From Salipiger mucosus DSM 16094 (GTDB taxonomy: Bacteria; Pseudomonadota; Alphaproteobacteria; Rhodobacterales; Rhodobacteraceae), in the NCBI RefSeq assembly GCF_000442255.1, contig NZ_KE557279.1, positions 1,228 to 65,227 of the forward strand: a stretch of 64,000 bases of DNA. The letters are read 5' to 3'. This document shows, piece after piece, positions 1 through 8,981 of the stretch (its first letter is position 1; every line of letters starts with the position of its first letter). The notes under the pieces are model-generated. The model saw nothing but the letters and a program-made list of their open reading frames with translations. It was not told the origin of the DNA and ran no database searches. The translations under genes and the position numbers were made by a program.

Positions 1-765
1 GTCGTGCACGACACCTGCCAGGCCATCGCCCATTTCGCCGACCGCCACGGCCTCGACCGGGGCTTCTTCGCGCGGCTGCTCTGGCAGGAAAGCCGCTTCG
101 ACCCCAACGCGCGCAGCCACGCCAACGCCCAGGGCATCGCGCAGTTCATCCCCTCGACGGCGGCGCTGCGCGGGCTGGCGGATGCCTACAACCCCGCCGA
201 GGCGCTGGAATACTCCGCGCAGTACCTGGGCGAGCTCACCCGGCGCTACGGCAACCAGGGGCTGGCGGCGGTGGCCTACAACGGCGGCGAGCGCCGCGCC
301 GACGGGCTGGTCGCGGGCACCGGGGGGCTCGCGCGGGAAACCATCAACTACGTGCGCATCATCACCGGCCTCAGCGCCGAGACCTGGCGCGACGCCCCGC
401 CCGAGGACCCCGACTTCCGCCTGCAGGAGGACAAGCCCTTCGACGAGGCCTGCACCGAGCTGGCGCGCGACCGCCGCCTGACGGCCTACCCCGAGCCCGA
501 GCCGAAGCTCTCGCCCTGGGGCATCCAGGTCGCCTATGGCACCACGCAGGACCGCGCGCTCGCGCAGTTCCGCGACCGCGCCCGCAGCTGCCGCGCCGTG
601 GTGGGCGACGAGACGCCCGAGCTGGTCTGGCAGAAGAGCCGCGCCAGCCCGCGCGGCGGCTACTGGATGGCGCGCCTCGGCCGCCGGGACCGCGACGGCG
701 CCTGGAGGGACTGCGCCCGCCTCAAGCGCGCCGGCTGCGCCTGCGCGGTCTACGCCAACCGCTGA
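1..765 (+). CDS. Lytic transglycosylase with C-terminal SPOR-like region, 5'-partial
   Basis: The reading frame is open to the first base of the window, so the N-terminus (probably including a signal peptide) lies upstream. Residues about 15-125 are an SLT/Slt70-type domain: the catalytic glutamate sits in LLWQESRFDP, followed by GIAQFIP and the AAVAYNGG motif. Enzymes of this fold cleave the MurNAc-GlcNAc bond of peptidoglycan in the periplasm. The last 80 residues (from LSPWGIQVAYG) resemble a SPOR peptidoglycan-binding repeat and carry four cysteines near the end. It stands alone, with no close partner within the window. Family assignment is firm; the true start cannot be seen. Confidence 0.85.
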   Translation, partial: VVHDTCQAIAHFADRHGLDRGFFARLLWQESRFDPNARSHANAQGIAQFIPSTAALRGLADAYNPAEALEYSAQYLGELTRRYGNQGLAAVAYNGGERRADGLVAGTGGLARETINYVRIITGLSAETWRDAPPEDPDFRLQEDKPFDEACTELARDRRLTAYPEPEPKLSPWGIQVAYGTTQDRALAQFRDRARSCRAVVGDETPELVWQKSRASPRGGYWMARLGRRDRDGAWRDCARLKRAGCACAVYANR

Positions 766-778
766 CCCCGCGCCCCGT

Positions 779-801
779 CCTTCATCTTTCTCCAAATACG
801 C
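779..801 (-). repeat. Copy 1 of a dispersed intergenic motif
   Basis: On the minus strand this reads GCGTATTTGGAGAAAGATGA, matching the motif GTATTTGG-N4-AAGATGAAG seen again at 2482-2507 and 5531-5556. It lies just after the transglycosylase stop codon. I recall similar motifs as common in Rhodobacteraceae intergenic regions; the function is unknown to me. Confidence 0.5.
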
Positions 802-921
802 AAACCCCGTCCCCGTCCCGGCACCCCGCCCCAAGAGATGCCCGGAATCGCCCCCGTCCCGCCCCGCGCGTGACGCAAAGCCCGCGTAGTGCTACGCCCC
901 CGAAGACCCCCGGAGACCGCC

Positions 922-1938
922 ATGGCACGCTTCGTGATCGCGACATCGGGCATGGTCGCCCTGCTGGCCCTCGCGCTTGTCGCGGGGGGCGTCTTCGCGT
1001 GGCTGGCGCTGCTCTACATCACGGTCGTCACCTATGTCCTAGACCGCATCGCGGCGCTGGCCGCGCCCGACCATCCCGAGCGCGAGTTTCCGGCGGGTGA
1101 AAGGCTCTCGGTGGCGCTGGGGCTGGCGCATTTTCCGCTGCTCCACGCGGGCGCCGCGGTGGTCGCGGGCGCCGGGGATCACGGCGCGGCCACACGGGGT
1201 GTGCTCTTCTTCGCGCTGGCGCTCTTCCTGGGGCAGGTGAGCAATTCCAACGCGCACGAGCTGATCCACCGCTCGGACCGGTGGCTGCGGCGGCTGGGGA
1301 TGGCGGTCTATGCCTCGATGCTTTTCGGGCACCATGTCTCGGCGCATCTGCGGGTGCACCACGTTCATGCCGCGACCGCGCGCGATCCGAACTCGGCGCC
1401 GCTGGGGCGCAGTTTCTGGGCCTTCGCGCCGCGTGCCTGGATCGGGAGTTTCCGCGCGGGCCTGCGGGCCGAGACCGCGCTGCGCCGGCGCGGCCGCGCG
1501 CGCGGGATGCACCCCTACCTGGTCTACGCGCTGGGGTCCGCGGCCTCGCTGGCGCTGGCGGGGGCGCTGGCGGGCTGGGCGGGACTGGCGGCGCTGCTGG
1601 GGCTCGCGCTCTACGCGCAGGCGCAGCTGCTGCTGTCGGACTACGTCCAGCACTACGGGCTGCGCCGGAGGCTGCGCGCGGACGGCCGGCCCGAGCCGGT
1701 GGGGCCGCAGCACAGCTGGAACGCGCCGCGGGGGTTCTCCTCGGCGCTGATGCTGAACGCGCCGCGCCATTCGGACCACCACGCGCATCCGGGCCGCCCC
1801 TACCCGGGGCTGGACATCGACCGCGCAGCGATGCCGATCCTGCCGCAGTCGCTGCCGGTCATGGCGGTGCTGGCGCTGGTGCCGCCCGCCTGGCACCGGC
1901 TGATGGACCGCCGCGCCGCGCGTTGGCAGGCGCGCTGA
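922..1938 (+). CDS. AlkB-family integral-membrane hydroxylase (alkane 1-monooxygenase-like)
   Basis: This 338-residue membrane protein has the histidine boxes of non-haem diiron fatty-acid-desaturase/AlkB enzymes: HELIH at 112-116, HHVSAHLRVHH at 137-147 and a third box NAPRHSDHHAHP near 275-286. Several hydrophobic segments lie at 8-40, 65-85, 93-108 and about 205-235. AlkB enzymes insert oxygen into terminal alkyl carbons with rubredoxin as electron donor; no rubredoxin gene is adjacent, so the substrate is open. ATG at 922 is preferred to a GTG at 889 because GGAG precedes it by about 7 bases and the hydrophobic N-terminus begins there. At 338 residues it is shorter than classical AlkB (about 400). 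Confidence 0.82.
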   Translation: MARFVIATSGMVALLALALVAGGVFAWLALLYITVVTYVLDRIAALAAPDHPEREFPAGERLSVALGLAHFPLLHAGAAVVAGAGDHGAATRGVLFFALALFLGQVSNSNAHELIHRSDRWLRRLGMAVYASMLFGHHVSAHLRVHHVHAATARDPNSAPLGRSFWAFAPRAWIGSFRAGLRAETALRRRGRARGMHPYLVYALGSAASLALAGALAGWAGLAALLGLALYAQAQLLLSDYVQHYGLRRRLRADGRPEPVGPQHSWNAPRGFSSALMLNAPRHSDHHAHPGRPYPGLDIDRAAMPILPQSLPVMAVLALVPPAWHRLMDRRAARWQAR

Positions 1939-2022
1939 GACATGTCGCACGCCGCTCCGTGCCGGGCGGTGTGGCGGTGCATGCCCCTTCCCTCGCGGCG
2001 CGCGCTCTGGCAGGCTCGGGCC

Positions 2023-2418
2023 ATGAGACGCCTGTTCGCCCTGCTCCTGGTCCTTGCCGCCGCGCCGCTCGCGGCGGCGCAGCCGATGAGCGGCGCCGAG
2101 TTCCAGTCCTACGTCGAGGGCAAGACGCTCTACTTCGGGCAGAACGGCGAGGCCTACGGGGTCGAGGAATACCTGCCGGACCGGCAGGTGCGCTGGTCCT
2201 TCCTGGACGGCAAGTGCAAGGAGGGGTTCTGGTACGAGCAGTCGGAGATGATCTGCTTCGTCTACGAGGACCAGGAGACGCCGCAGTGCTGGAGCTTCTT
2301 CCGCGAGGGCAGCAAGCTGCGCGCGGTCTTCCGGAACGATCCTTCGAGCACGGTACTCTACGAGGCCAAGCAGGACGACGAGCCGATGGTCTGCCTCGGG
2401 CCGGAGGTCGGCGTCTGA
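2023..2418 (+). CDS. Small secreted protein of unknown function
   Basis: This is a 131-residue protein with a clear signal peptide (MRRLFALLLVLAAAPLAAA, cleavage near residue 20). The mature part contains four or five cysteines (in GKCKEGFW, EMICFVY, QCWSF and VCLG), suggesting disulfides in the periplasm, and conserved-looking aromatic stretches such as GEFW/YEQSEMICF. I do not recognise a named family with certainty; short periplasmic proteins of this kind are common in roseobacters. The start at 2023 is chosen because it begins the signal peptide; an upstream in-frame ATG at 1942 would add a charged non-secretory extension. It is convergent with xseA. Confidence 0.6.
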   Translation: MRRLFALLLVLAAAPLAAAQPMSGAEFQSYVEGKTLYFGQNGEAYGVEEYLPDRQVRWSFLDGKCKEGFWYEQSEMICFVYEDQETPQCWSFFREGSKLRAVFRNDPSSTVLYEAKQDDEPMVCLGPEVGV

Positions 2419-2481
2419 AGCGCTTTTCCTGTAAGGGTTCAGAGGGCTCTGCCCTCTCTTGCCCCTGCGGGGCAATTCACT

Positions 2482-2507
2482 CCCGGGATATTTGAGGCCA
2501 GAAGATG
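2482..2507 (+). repeat. Copy 2 of the dispersed intergenic motif
   Basis: Reads CCCGGGATATTTGAGGCCAG followed by AAGATG, related to copies at 779-801 and 5531-5556. It lies between two convergent genes (ends at 2418 and 2539) and is preceded by two short inverted repeats (GAGGGCTCTGCCCTC and TTGCCCCTGCGGGGCAA), so the block may serve as a bidirectional terminator or barrier. Confidence 0.5.
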
Positions 2508-2538
2508 CTTCGGGGGCGCGCGGTCCCGCGCGGCTGCG

Positions 2539-4023
2539 TCAGAAGAGGCTGCCCTGTTCGGGGGGCTTTGAGGGCGTCTTCTTGGCACGTGTGGGGGTGC
2601 CGGCGCTGCCGCCGAGGCGGAAATGGCCGTCGGCGAATTCGATCTCGAGACCGCTGGCGGCTTCGGCCTGGACCTTGCGGGTCAGGACCTGGCCCTCGCC
2701 GCTGCGCACGACGGCGTAGCCGCGGTCGAGCGTGCCCTTGTAGCTGAGCGTTTCCAGCAGGCGGCCGGCGCCTTCGAGCCGCTGGCGGGGGGTGTCGACG
2801 CGGCGGGTGCCGGCCTCGGCGAGGCGGCGGGTGAGCGCGTCCAGCGCCTCGCGGCCGCGGGTGAGTTCGCGGCGGATGGGGTGCAGGCTGAGGCGGTCGG
2901 CGCGGCGGCCGAGCGATTCGCGGCGATGCGCGATGGCGCGGGTGAGCAGCGAGGGACGCAGGGCGCCCGCGCCCTCGGAGAGCGCCACGCGGCGGGTCTG
3001 CACGCCCCGGATCAGCGCCTGCGGCAGGCGCTCGGACTGCAGATCGAGGCGCTGGCGGGGGCCGTCGAGCAGGGTCTCGGCGCGCGGCAGGCTGCGGGCG
3101 AGGTCGCGCAGGCGCTGGCCGCGCGTCTCAATGCGCTGGCCCATGGCGCGGGTCATGCGCGACTGCGCCTCGCCCGTCCAGGAGAGCAGCTCCATGCGCA
3201 CCGGCACGGCGATCTCGGCCGCCGCCGTGGGCGTGGGCGCGCGCTTGTCGGAGACGAAGTCGATGAGCGTAGTGTCGGTCTCGTGCCCCACGGCGGAGAT
3301 CAGCGGGATCTGCGAGGCGGCGGCGGCGCGGGCGACCGCTTCCTCGTTGAAGCCCCAGAGGTCCTCGACCGAGCCGCCGCCTCGGGCGACGATGAGCAGG
3401 TCGGGGCGCGGCAGCGCGCCGCCGGGGGTGAGGCGGTTGAAGCCCTCGATGGCGCGGGCGACCTCGGGCGCGCAGGCGGCGCCCTGCACCGCGACGGGCC
3501 AGATCAGCACCTTGCGCGGGAAGCGTTCGCGCAGGCGGTGCAGGATGTCGCGGATCACCGCGCCCGAGGGCGAGGTGACGACGCCGATCACCTCGGGCAG
3601 CCAGGGCAGCTCCTGCTTGCGCTCGGGGGCGAAGAGGCCCTCGGCGCGGAGCTGTTCCTTGCGCTTTTCCAGCATCGCCATGAGCGCGCCGAGGCCCGCC
3701 GGGCGGATGTCGTCGATGACGATCTGGTACTTGGACTGGCCGGGATAGGTGGTGAGCCGGCCGGTGGCGACGACCTCCATGCCCTCCTCGGGCTGGGTCC
3801 GGAGCTGGGCGGCCTTGCCCTTCCACATGACGCCGGAGATGACGGCGCGGTCGTCCTTGAGGTCGAGGTAGATGTGCCCCGAGCGCGGGCGCGAGACGCG
3901 GCCGACCTCGCCGCGGATGCGGACGTGGCCGAACTCGCCCTCGATCATGCGCTTGACCGCCCCCGAGAGCTCGGAGACGGAGAATTCGGGGGTGTTGCCG
4001 GCGTCGTCGTCGATGAGGTCCAT
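2539..4023 (-). CDS. xseA: Exodeoxyribonuclease VII large subunit
   Basis: This 494-residue protein is XseA. It has an N-terminal OB-fold (residues about 15-110, with FSVSELSGAVKRMIEGEF and VSRPRSGHIYLDLKDD), then the catalytic XseA domain with GVVTSPSGAVIRDILHRLRERFP, DLLIVARGGGSVEDLWGFN and SAVGHETD. Exonuclease VII, a complex of XseA with several XseB subunits, degrades single-stranded DNA in both directions in mismatch repair and DNA damage. The length exceeds E. coli XseA (456), with a low-complexity C-terminal tail. xseB is not adjacent. It is transcribed divergently from purD. Confidence 0.95.
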   Translation of the reverse strand: MDLIDDDAGNTPEFSVSELSGAVKRMIEGEFGHVRIRGEVGRVSRPRSGHIYLDLKDDRAVISGVMWKGKAAQLRTQPEEGMEVVATGRLTTYPGQSKYQIVIDDIRPAGLGALMAMLEKRKEQLRAEGLFAPERKQELPWLPEVIGVVTSPSGAVIRDILHRLRERFPRKVLIWPVAVQGAACAPEVARAIEGFNRLTPGGALPRPDLLIVARGGGSVEDLWGFNEEAVARAAAASQIPLISAVGHETDTTLIDFVSDKRAPTPTAAAEIAVPVRMELLSWTGEAQSRMTRAMGQRIETRGQRLRDLARSLPRAETLLDGPRQRLDLQSERLPQALIRGVQTRRVALSEGAGALRPSLLTRAIAHRRESLGRRADRLSLHPIRRELTRGREALDALTRRLAEAGTRRVDTPRQRLEGAGRLLETLSYKGTLDRGYAVVRSGEGQVLTRKVQAEAASGLEIEFADGHFRLGGSAGTPTRAKKTPSKPPEQGSLF

Positions 4024-4178
4024 GACGCGCAGACTAGCCGGGCGCGCGGGGGAGCGAAAGGCGTGGCGTGACCCGGGATGCGCCTGCGCGGCGGCCGCGC
4101 GGGCGGCGTGCGTTCCATGGCTTGCGCGGGACGGGGCGCGCGGCTAGGACACCGGCATTCTCGGAAAGGGGCGCGGAC

Positions 4179-5441
4179 ATGAACATCCTCATTCTCGGCG
4201 GCGGCGGGCGCGAACATGCGCTGGCCTGGGCGGTCATGCAGAACCCCAAGTGCGACAAGCTGATCGTCGCGCCGGGCAACGCGGGCATCGCGCAGATCGC
4301 CGAATGCGCCCGGCTCGACATCGAGGACGGCGGCGCGGTGGCCGAGTTCGCCGGCGAGAACGCCATCGACCTGGTGATCGTGGGCCCCGAGGCGCCGCTG
4401 GCCGCGGGCGTGGCCGACCGGCTGCGCGACGCGGGCCTGCTGGTCTTCGGGCCCTCGGAGGCGGCGGCGCGGCTCGAGGTCTCGAAGAGCTTCACCAAGG
4501 AGATCTGCGACGCGGCAGGCGCGCCGACCGCGGCCTACGCGCATTTCACCGAAGCGGAACCCGCGAAGGACTACGTGCGGGCGCAGGGCGCGCCGCTGGT
4601 GGTCAAGGCCGACGGGCTGGCCGCCGGCAAGGGGGTGATCCTCTGCGACACGGTGGAACAGGCGGAGGCGGCACTCGACGGGATGTTCGGCGGCGCCTTC
4701 GGCGGGGCCGGCGCCGAGGTGGTGATCGAGGAGTTCATGACCGGCGAGGAGGCCTCGTTCTTCGTGCTGGTCGACGGCGAGGACGTGCTGCCCGTGGGCA
4801 CCGCGCAGGACCACAAGCGCGTGGGCGACGGCGACACCGGGCCCAACACCGGCGGGATGGGGGCCTATTCCCCTGCCCCGATCATGGACGCGGCGGTGAC
4901 GCGCAAGGCGCTGGACGAGATCGTGCGGCCGACCATGGCCGAGATGGCGCGGCGCGGGACGCCCTATTCCGGCGTGCTCTACGTCGGGCTGATGATCGAG
5001 AACGGCCAGCCGCGGCTGGTGGAATACAACGTGCGCTTCGGCGACCCGGAATGCCAGGTGCTGATGATGCGGCTGGGCGCGCAGGCGCTGGACCTGATCC
5101 ATGCCTGCGCCGAGGGGCGGCTGTCGGAGGCGCAGGTGAACTGGGGCGACGATCACGCCATGACGGTGGTCATGGCGGCGGCGGGCTATCCCGGGGCCTA
5201 CGAGAAGGGCTCGGTCATCGGGGGGCTGGAGGCGCTGCCCGAGGACAGTTTCCACCAGGTCTTCCATGCCGGGACCGCCGAGCGCGACGGGCGCATCGTT
5301 GCGAGCGGCGGGCGCGTCCTGAACGCCACGGCGCGCGGCGCGACGCTGGCCGAGGCGCGCGCGCGCGCCTATGCGCTGGTCGACGGGGTGGACTGGCCCG
5401 AGGGGTTCTGCCGGCGGGACATCGGCTGGCGGGCGCTCTGA
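4179..5441 (+). CDS. purD: Phosphoribosylamine-glycine ligase (GAR synthetase)
   Basis: This 420-residue ATP-grasp enzyme ligates glycine to 5-phosphoribosylamine, the second step of de novo purine synthesis. Visible hallmarks are the N-terminal [17 protein letters not shown], the ATP-grasp core [17 protein letters not shown], the glycine-loop [20 protein letters not shown] and the metal-binding [10 protein letters not shown]. The length is typical. The start at 4179 gives the canonical N-terminus and follows GGAAAGG; an upstream in-frame extension to 4068 is not conserved-looking. It is a single-gene unit divergent from xseA, and the next gene is convergent. Confidence 0.96.
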   Translation: MNILILGGGGREHALAWAVMQNPKCDKLIVAPGNAGIAQIAECARLDIEDGGAVAEFAGENAIDLVIVGPEAPLAAGVADRLRDAGLLVFGPSEAAARLEVSKSFTKEICDAAGAPTAAYAHFTEAEPAKDYVRAQGAPLVVKADGLAAGKGVILCDTVEQAEAALDGMFGGAFGGAGAEVVIEEFMTGEEASFFVLVDGEDVLPVGTAQDHKRVGDGDTGPNTGGMGAYSPAPIMDAAVTRKALDEIVRPTMAEMARRGTPYSGVLYVGLMIENGQPRLVEYNVRFGDPECQVLMMRLGAQALDLIHACAEGRLSEAQVNWGDDHAMTVVMAAAGYPGAYEKGSVIGGLEALPEDSFHQVFHAGTAERDGRIVASGGRVLNATARGATLAEARARAYALVDGVDWPEGFCRRDIGWRAL

Positions 5442-5530
5442 ACGGGCGGTTCGCTTGCGGAGCGCGCCTGCGGCGCGCGCGGGTGTGATTGCGCTCGGGC
5501 CGCGCAGGCCCCGGGGCGCTGCCCCGGACC

Positions 5531-5556
5531 CCGGCGTACTTGGCCACAAGAAGAAG
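5531..5556 (+). repeat. Copy 3 of the dispersed intergenic motif
   Basis: CCCGGCGTACTTGGCCACAA followed by GAAGAAG, at the junction of the convergent genes purD and the cyclo-ligase. It is preceded by a GC-rich inverted repeat (CCGGGGCGCTGCCCCGG, about 5510-5526). Same layout as copy 2: hairpin, then GTAYTTGG, then AAGAWGAAG. Confidence 0.5.
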
Positions 5557-5557
5557 C

Positions 5558-6112
5558 TCAGGACGGGGTGATGACCTCGGTCTCGGTCACGATCAGGTCG
5601 AGCGGCTGGTCGGTGGGCTCCATCGGCAGCTCGGGCGCCTCCTGCGCGGCATAGGCGAAGCCCACGGCCCAGGTGGGGCGGCGGGCGCGGAGCTGTTCGA
5701 GCGTGCGGTCGTAGAAGCCGCCGCCGTAGCCCAGCCGGGCGCCCGCGCGGGTGAAGGCCACCAGCGGGACGATCAGCAGCTCGGGTTCGATCCAGTCCGG
5801 CGTCTCGGGGATGCGGGCGCCGAAGGGGCCCTCGATGAGCGGCATGTCCGGCTCCCACCGGGCGAAGCGCAGCGGCGCGCCCTTGGCCTCGATCACCGGC
5901 AGGCCCACGGGGCCGTGGGCCGCGGCCTCGGCCATGGCCGGGAGCGGGTCGATCTCGGAGCGGATCGGCATGTAGCCCGAGAGCGGCACGCCCCGGTGGC
6001 CCGCCAGCACCTCGGAGAGGCGCCCGGCGCCGGTGCCGGGGTCGGCGGCATGGGCCGCGGCGCGGCGGGCGAAGGCGGCCTTGCGGGCGGCGGACTTGTC
6101 GATGCCGCTCAC
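5558..6112 (-). CDS. 5-formyltetrahydrofolate cyclo-ligase
   Basis: This 184-residue protein of the YgfA/MTHFS family converts 5-formyl-THF to 5,10-methenyl-THF with ATP in the cytoplasm. The signature GARLGYGGGFYDRTLEQLRA (ATP/folate site) is near residues 124-143, preceded by LLIVPLVAFT. The start is a GTG at 6112 whose four bases GTGA overlap the mgtE stop codon, which argues for translational coupling and against the much longer upstream frame. A basic N-terminus (DKSAARKAAFARRAA) is typical of the family, whose members are 180-200 residues long. Confidence 0.88.
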   Translation of the reverse strand: MSGIDKSAARKAAFARRAAAHAADPGTGAGRLSEVLAGHRGVPLSGYMPIRSEIDPLPAMAEAAAHGPVGLPVIEAKGAPLRFARWEPDMPLIEGPFGARIPETPDWIEPELLIVPLVAFTRAGARLGYGGGFYDRTLEQLRARRPTWAVGFAYAAQEAPELPMEPTDQPLDLIVTETEVITPS

Positions 6113-7503
6113 AGCAGCACCAGCTGGGCGAGGCCGAGGAAGGCGAAGAAGCCCACCACGTCGGTCACCGTGGTCACGAAGGTGCCGGAGGCGAGCGCGG
6201 GGTCGACCTTGAGCTTGTCGAGCACCACCGGGATCGCGATGCCGGCGAGGCCGGCCACCGCGAGGTTGATGACCATCGCCGCAGCGATCACCAGGGCCAG
6301 CACCATCGAGCCGAACCAGACGTATTCCAGCACCCCCATGACCAGCGCGAAGGTGCCGCCGTTCACCAGCCCGACCGCGAGCTCGCGGCCGATGACGCGC
6401 CAGAGGTTGGACGAGGTGAGGTCCTTGGTGGCGAGCGCGCGCACTGCAACGGTCAGCGACTGGGTGCCGGCGTTGCCGCCCATGGAGGCCACGATGGGCA
6501 TCAGCACGGCGAGCGCCACGACCTGGGCAATGACCTCCTCGAACTGGGAGATCACGAGGCTTGCCAGCACCGCCGTCAGAAGATTCACCGCCAGCCACGG
6601 CAGGCGGCGGCGCGTGGTTTCGAGCACCGTGTCGGAGATGCGGCTCTCGTCGCCCACGCCGGCGAGGCGGAGGATGTCCTCCTCGTGTTCCTCGTCGAGC
6701 ACGGCCATGGCGTCGTCGATGGTGATGACGCCGACGAGGCGTTCGTTCTCGTCCACGACGGGCGCCGAGATCAGGTGGTACTGGTTGAAGGCATAGGCCA
6801 CCTCGCCCTCGTAGCGGGTGACCGGGATGACGTGGAAGGTATCCGAGGCGATGGACTGCAGCATGACCTCGCGGCGCGAGGCCATGAGCCGGCCCAGCGC
6901 GACGTTGGCCACCGGGCGCAGCCTGGGGTCGACCAGCACGATGTGGTAGAACTGCTCCGGCAGGTTCTCGGTCGCGCGGAGGTAGTCGATGGCCTCGCCC
7001 ACGTTCCAGTGCTCGGGGGCCATGACCACCTCGCGCTGCATCAGGCGGCCGGCGGAATACTCCGGGTAGGTGAGCGATTTCTCGACCGCGATCCGGTCGC
7101 TGTCTTCCAGAACCTCGAGGATGGCGTCCTGCTGGCGCTTGTCGAGATCCTCGAGCAGGTCGACCACGTCGTCGGATTCGAGGTCGCGGACCGCGTCGGC
7201 CAGCACCTGCGGGTGCAGGACGTGGATGATCTCCTCGCGGATGGTCTCGTCGAGCTCCGACAGGATGTCGCCGTCGAACTCGCGGTCGTAGAGCTTGACC
7301 AGACGCATCCGGTCGAAGGCGTTGATCTGCTCGAGCAGGTCGGCGATGTCGGCCGCGTGCAGCGGCTCCATGAGTTCGATGAGCTTGTCGCGATCACCGG
7401 TGTCGACGGCGTAGAGAATCGATGCGACGGCCTTGCGGTCGAGCGCATAGGCGTCGTCTTCGGGTGTCTCTTCCGGTGCTGTGATCTGCTCTGGTTCGCT
7501 CAT
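6109..7503 (-). CDS. mgtE: Magnesium transporter MgtE
   Basis: 464 residues with the full MgtE layout: an N-terminal helical superhelix domain (about 40-150, DLLEQINAFDRMRLVKLY), two CBS domains (about 155-285, ending in VGVITIDDAMAVLDEEHEED), and a C-terminal membrane domain with five hydrophobic helices (about 310-460) carrying the pore-associated PIVASMGGNAGTQSLTVAVRAL. MgtE is a Mg2+-gated Mg2+ channel of the inner membrane; the cytosolic domains close the pore when Mg2+ is high. Start at 7503 (MSEPEQIT) is preferred to 7560 since the extra 19 residues look untranslated. It overlaps the cyclo-ligase gene by 4 bp. Confidence 0.95.
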   Translation of the reverse strand: MSEPEQITAPEETPEDDAYALDRKAVASILYAVDTGDRDKLIELMEPLHAADIADLLEQINAFDRMRLVKLYDREFDGDILSELDETIREEIIHVLHPQVLADAVRDLESDDVVDLLEDLDKRQQDAILEVLEDSDRIAVEKSLTYPEYSAGRLMQREVVMAPEHWNVGEAIDYLRATENLPEQFYHIVLVDPRLRPVANVALGRLMASRREVMLQSIASDTFHVIPVTRYEGEVAYAFNQYHLISAPVVDENERLVGVITIDDAMAVLDEEHEEDILRLAGVGDESRISDTVLETTRRRLPWLAVNLLTAVLASLVISQFEEVIAQVVALAVLMPIVASMGGNAGTQSLTVAVRALATKDLTSSNLWRVIGRELAVGLVNGGTFALVMGVLEYVWFGSMVLALVIAAAMVINLAVAGLAGIAIPVVLDKLKVDPALASGTFVTTVTDVVGFFAFLGLAQLVLL

Positions 7504-7627
7504 GCCTGTTCCCGATGTCTGCGCGTTGCACAGAAGGTAGGACAATGCGCCGACAGGCAACAGGGCGCATTGCCTTGTCGGGCCCGCGTCCGCATTCTCC
7601 GCCCGTCATGACGAGGAGACAGGCACG

Positions 7628-8920
7628 ATGGCCGAACTGCACCTGGGACAGGTCCTGAGTTTCACCGCCTCCCCCTTCGAGGCGGGCCCCGGGGCGGTGC
7701 GCCACGAGGCCGAGGGCGCGGTGCTGGTCGAGGACGGGCGGTTCGCCGCGCTGGGAACGGCGCAGGCGCTGCGCGCGGCGCATCCCGGCGCACGGGTGGT
7801 GGATCACGGCGGCGGGCTGATCGTGCCGGGATTCGTCGATGCCCATGCGCATTACCCGCAGACCGCGATGATCGCGAGTTGGGGCAAGCGGCTGATCGAC
7901 TGGCTGAACGCCTATACCTTTCCCGAGGAGATGCGCTTTGCCGATCCCGCCCATGCCGCCGAGGTGGCCGGGCGCTATCTCGACCTGCTGCTGGCGCATG
8001 GCACCACGAGCGTGTGCAGCTTCTGCACGATCCATCCCGCCTCGGTCGAGGCGCTTTTCGAGGCGGCCGAGGCGCGGGGGATGCGCGTCTTTGCGGGCAA
8101 GACCTGCATGGACCGCGACACCGCGCCCGAGGGCCTGCGCGATACCGCGCAGGCGGCCTACGACGACAGCCGCGCGCTGCTGGCGCGCTGGCACGGGCGG
8201 GGGCGCGCGGAATACGTCATCACGCCGCGGTTCTCGCCCACCTCGACGCCGGGACAGCTCGAGGCGCTGGGGGCGCTCTGGGCCGAGAACCCGGGCTGCC
8301 TGATGCAGACCCACCTGAGCGAGCAGACCGACGAGATCGCCTGGGTGAAATCGCTTTACCCGGAGGCGCGCGACTACCTCGACACCTACGAGGCGCACGG
8401 GCTGCTGGGCGCCGGCGGGCTCTACGGCCACGCGATCCACCTGGAGCCGCGCGAGCGCGCGCGGTTGCGCGAGGTGGGCGCGGGGCTGGTGCATTGCCCG
8501 ACGTCCAACACCTTCATCGGATCGGGGCTCTTCGACATGGAGGGGCTGAGCCGCGAGGGGCAGATCATCGGGCTGGCGACCGACACCGGGGGCGGGTCGT
8601 CGTTCTCCATGCTGCGGACCATGGCGGCGGCCTACGAGATCGGACAGCTGCGGCACCGGGCGCTGCATGCCTCGGAACTTCTGTGGCTGGCGACGCAGGG
8701 CTCGGCGCGGGCGCTGCGGGCGGAGGACCGGATCGGCAACATCGCCCCGGGGCTGGAGGCGGATTTCACCGTGCTCGACCTGGCCTCGACCCCCGCCATC
8801 GCGCAGCGCGTGGCGCAGGCGGACGACATCTGGGAGGCGCTGTTCCCGACGATCATGATGGGCGACGACCGGGCCGTGAGCGGCACCTGGGTCGCGGGGC
8901 GGCGCGCGGGCGCGGCCTGA
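7628..8920 (+). CDS. guaD: Guanine deaminase
   Basis: A 430-residue amidohydrolase of the guanine deaminase family (guanine to xanthine plus ammonia). Zn ligands appear in PGFVDAHAHYPQ (residues about 66-77), HLSEQTDE, LYGHAIHL and LATDTGGGSSFSM. The PQ after the HxHY motif and the THLSEQTDEIAWV stretch are typical of GuaD rather than chlorohydrolases. It is preceded by GAGGAGACAGGCACG as ribosome-binding site. A second purine deaminase (10320-11660) lies 1.4 kb away, so the region handles salvage or disposal of guanine and oxidised guanine. Length matches the family. Confidence 0.88.
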   Translation: MAELHLGQVLSFTASPFEAGPGAVRHEAEGAVLVEDGRFAALGTAQALRAAHPGARVVDHGGGLIVPGFVDAHAHYPQTAMIASWGKRLIDWLNAYTFPEEMRFADPAHAAEVAGRYLDLLLAHGTTSVCSFCTIHPASVEALFEAAEARGMRVFAGKTCMDRDTAPEGLRDTAQAAYDDSRALLARWHGRGRAEYVITPRFSPTSTPGQLEALGALWAENPGCLMQTHLSEQTDEIAWVKSLYPEARDYLDTYEAHGLLGAGGLYGHAIHLEPRERARLREVGAGLVHCPTSNTFIGSGLFDMEGLSREGQIIGLATDTGGGSSFSMLRTMAAAYEIGQLRHRALHASELLWLATQGSARALRAEDRIGNIAPGLEADFTVLDLASTPAIAQRVAQADDIWEALFPTIMMGDDRAVSGTWVAGRRAGAA

Positions 8921-8981
8921 CGCCCGTGACGGGGGCGGCTCCGGCGCTAGCTCTCGCGGAAAGACCACGAGGAGTTTCACC

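Noticed and set aside
1039-2475. A 478-codon minus-strand frame opposite the AlkB gene
   Set aside because: Arg/Pro/Ala-rich antisense reading caused by high GC at third positions; no recognisable domain and it opposes a gene with clear catalytic motifs.
2623-4071. A 482-codon plus-strand frame opposite xseA
   Set aside because: Antisense shadow with low-complexity Gly/Ala/Asp composition; xseA on the other strand has conserved motifs throughout.
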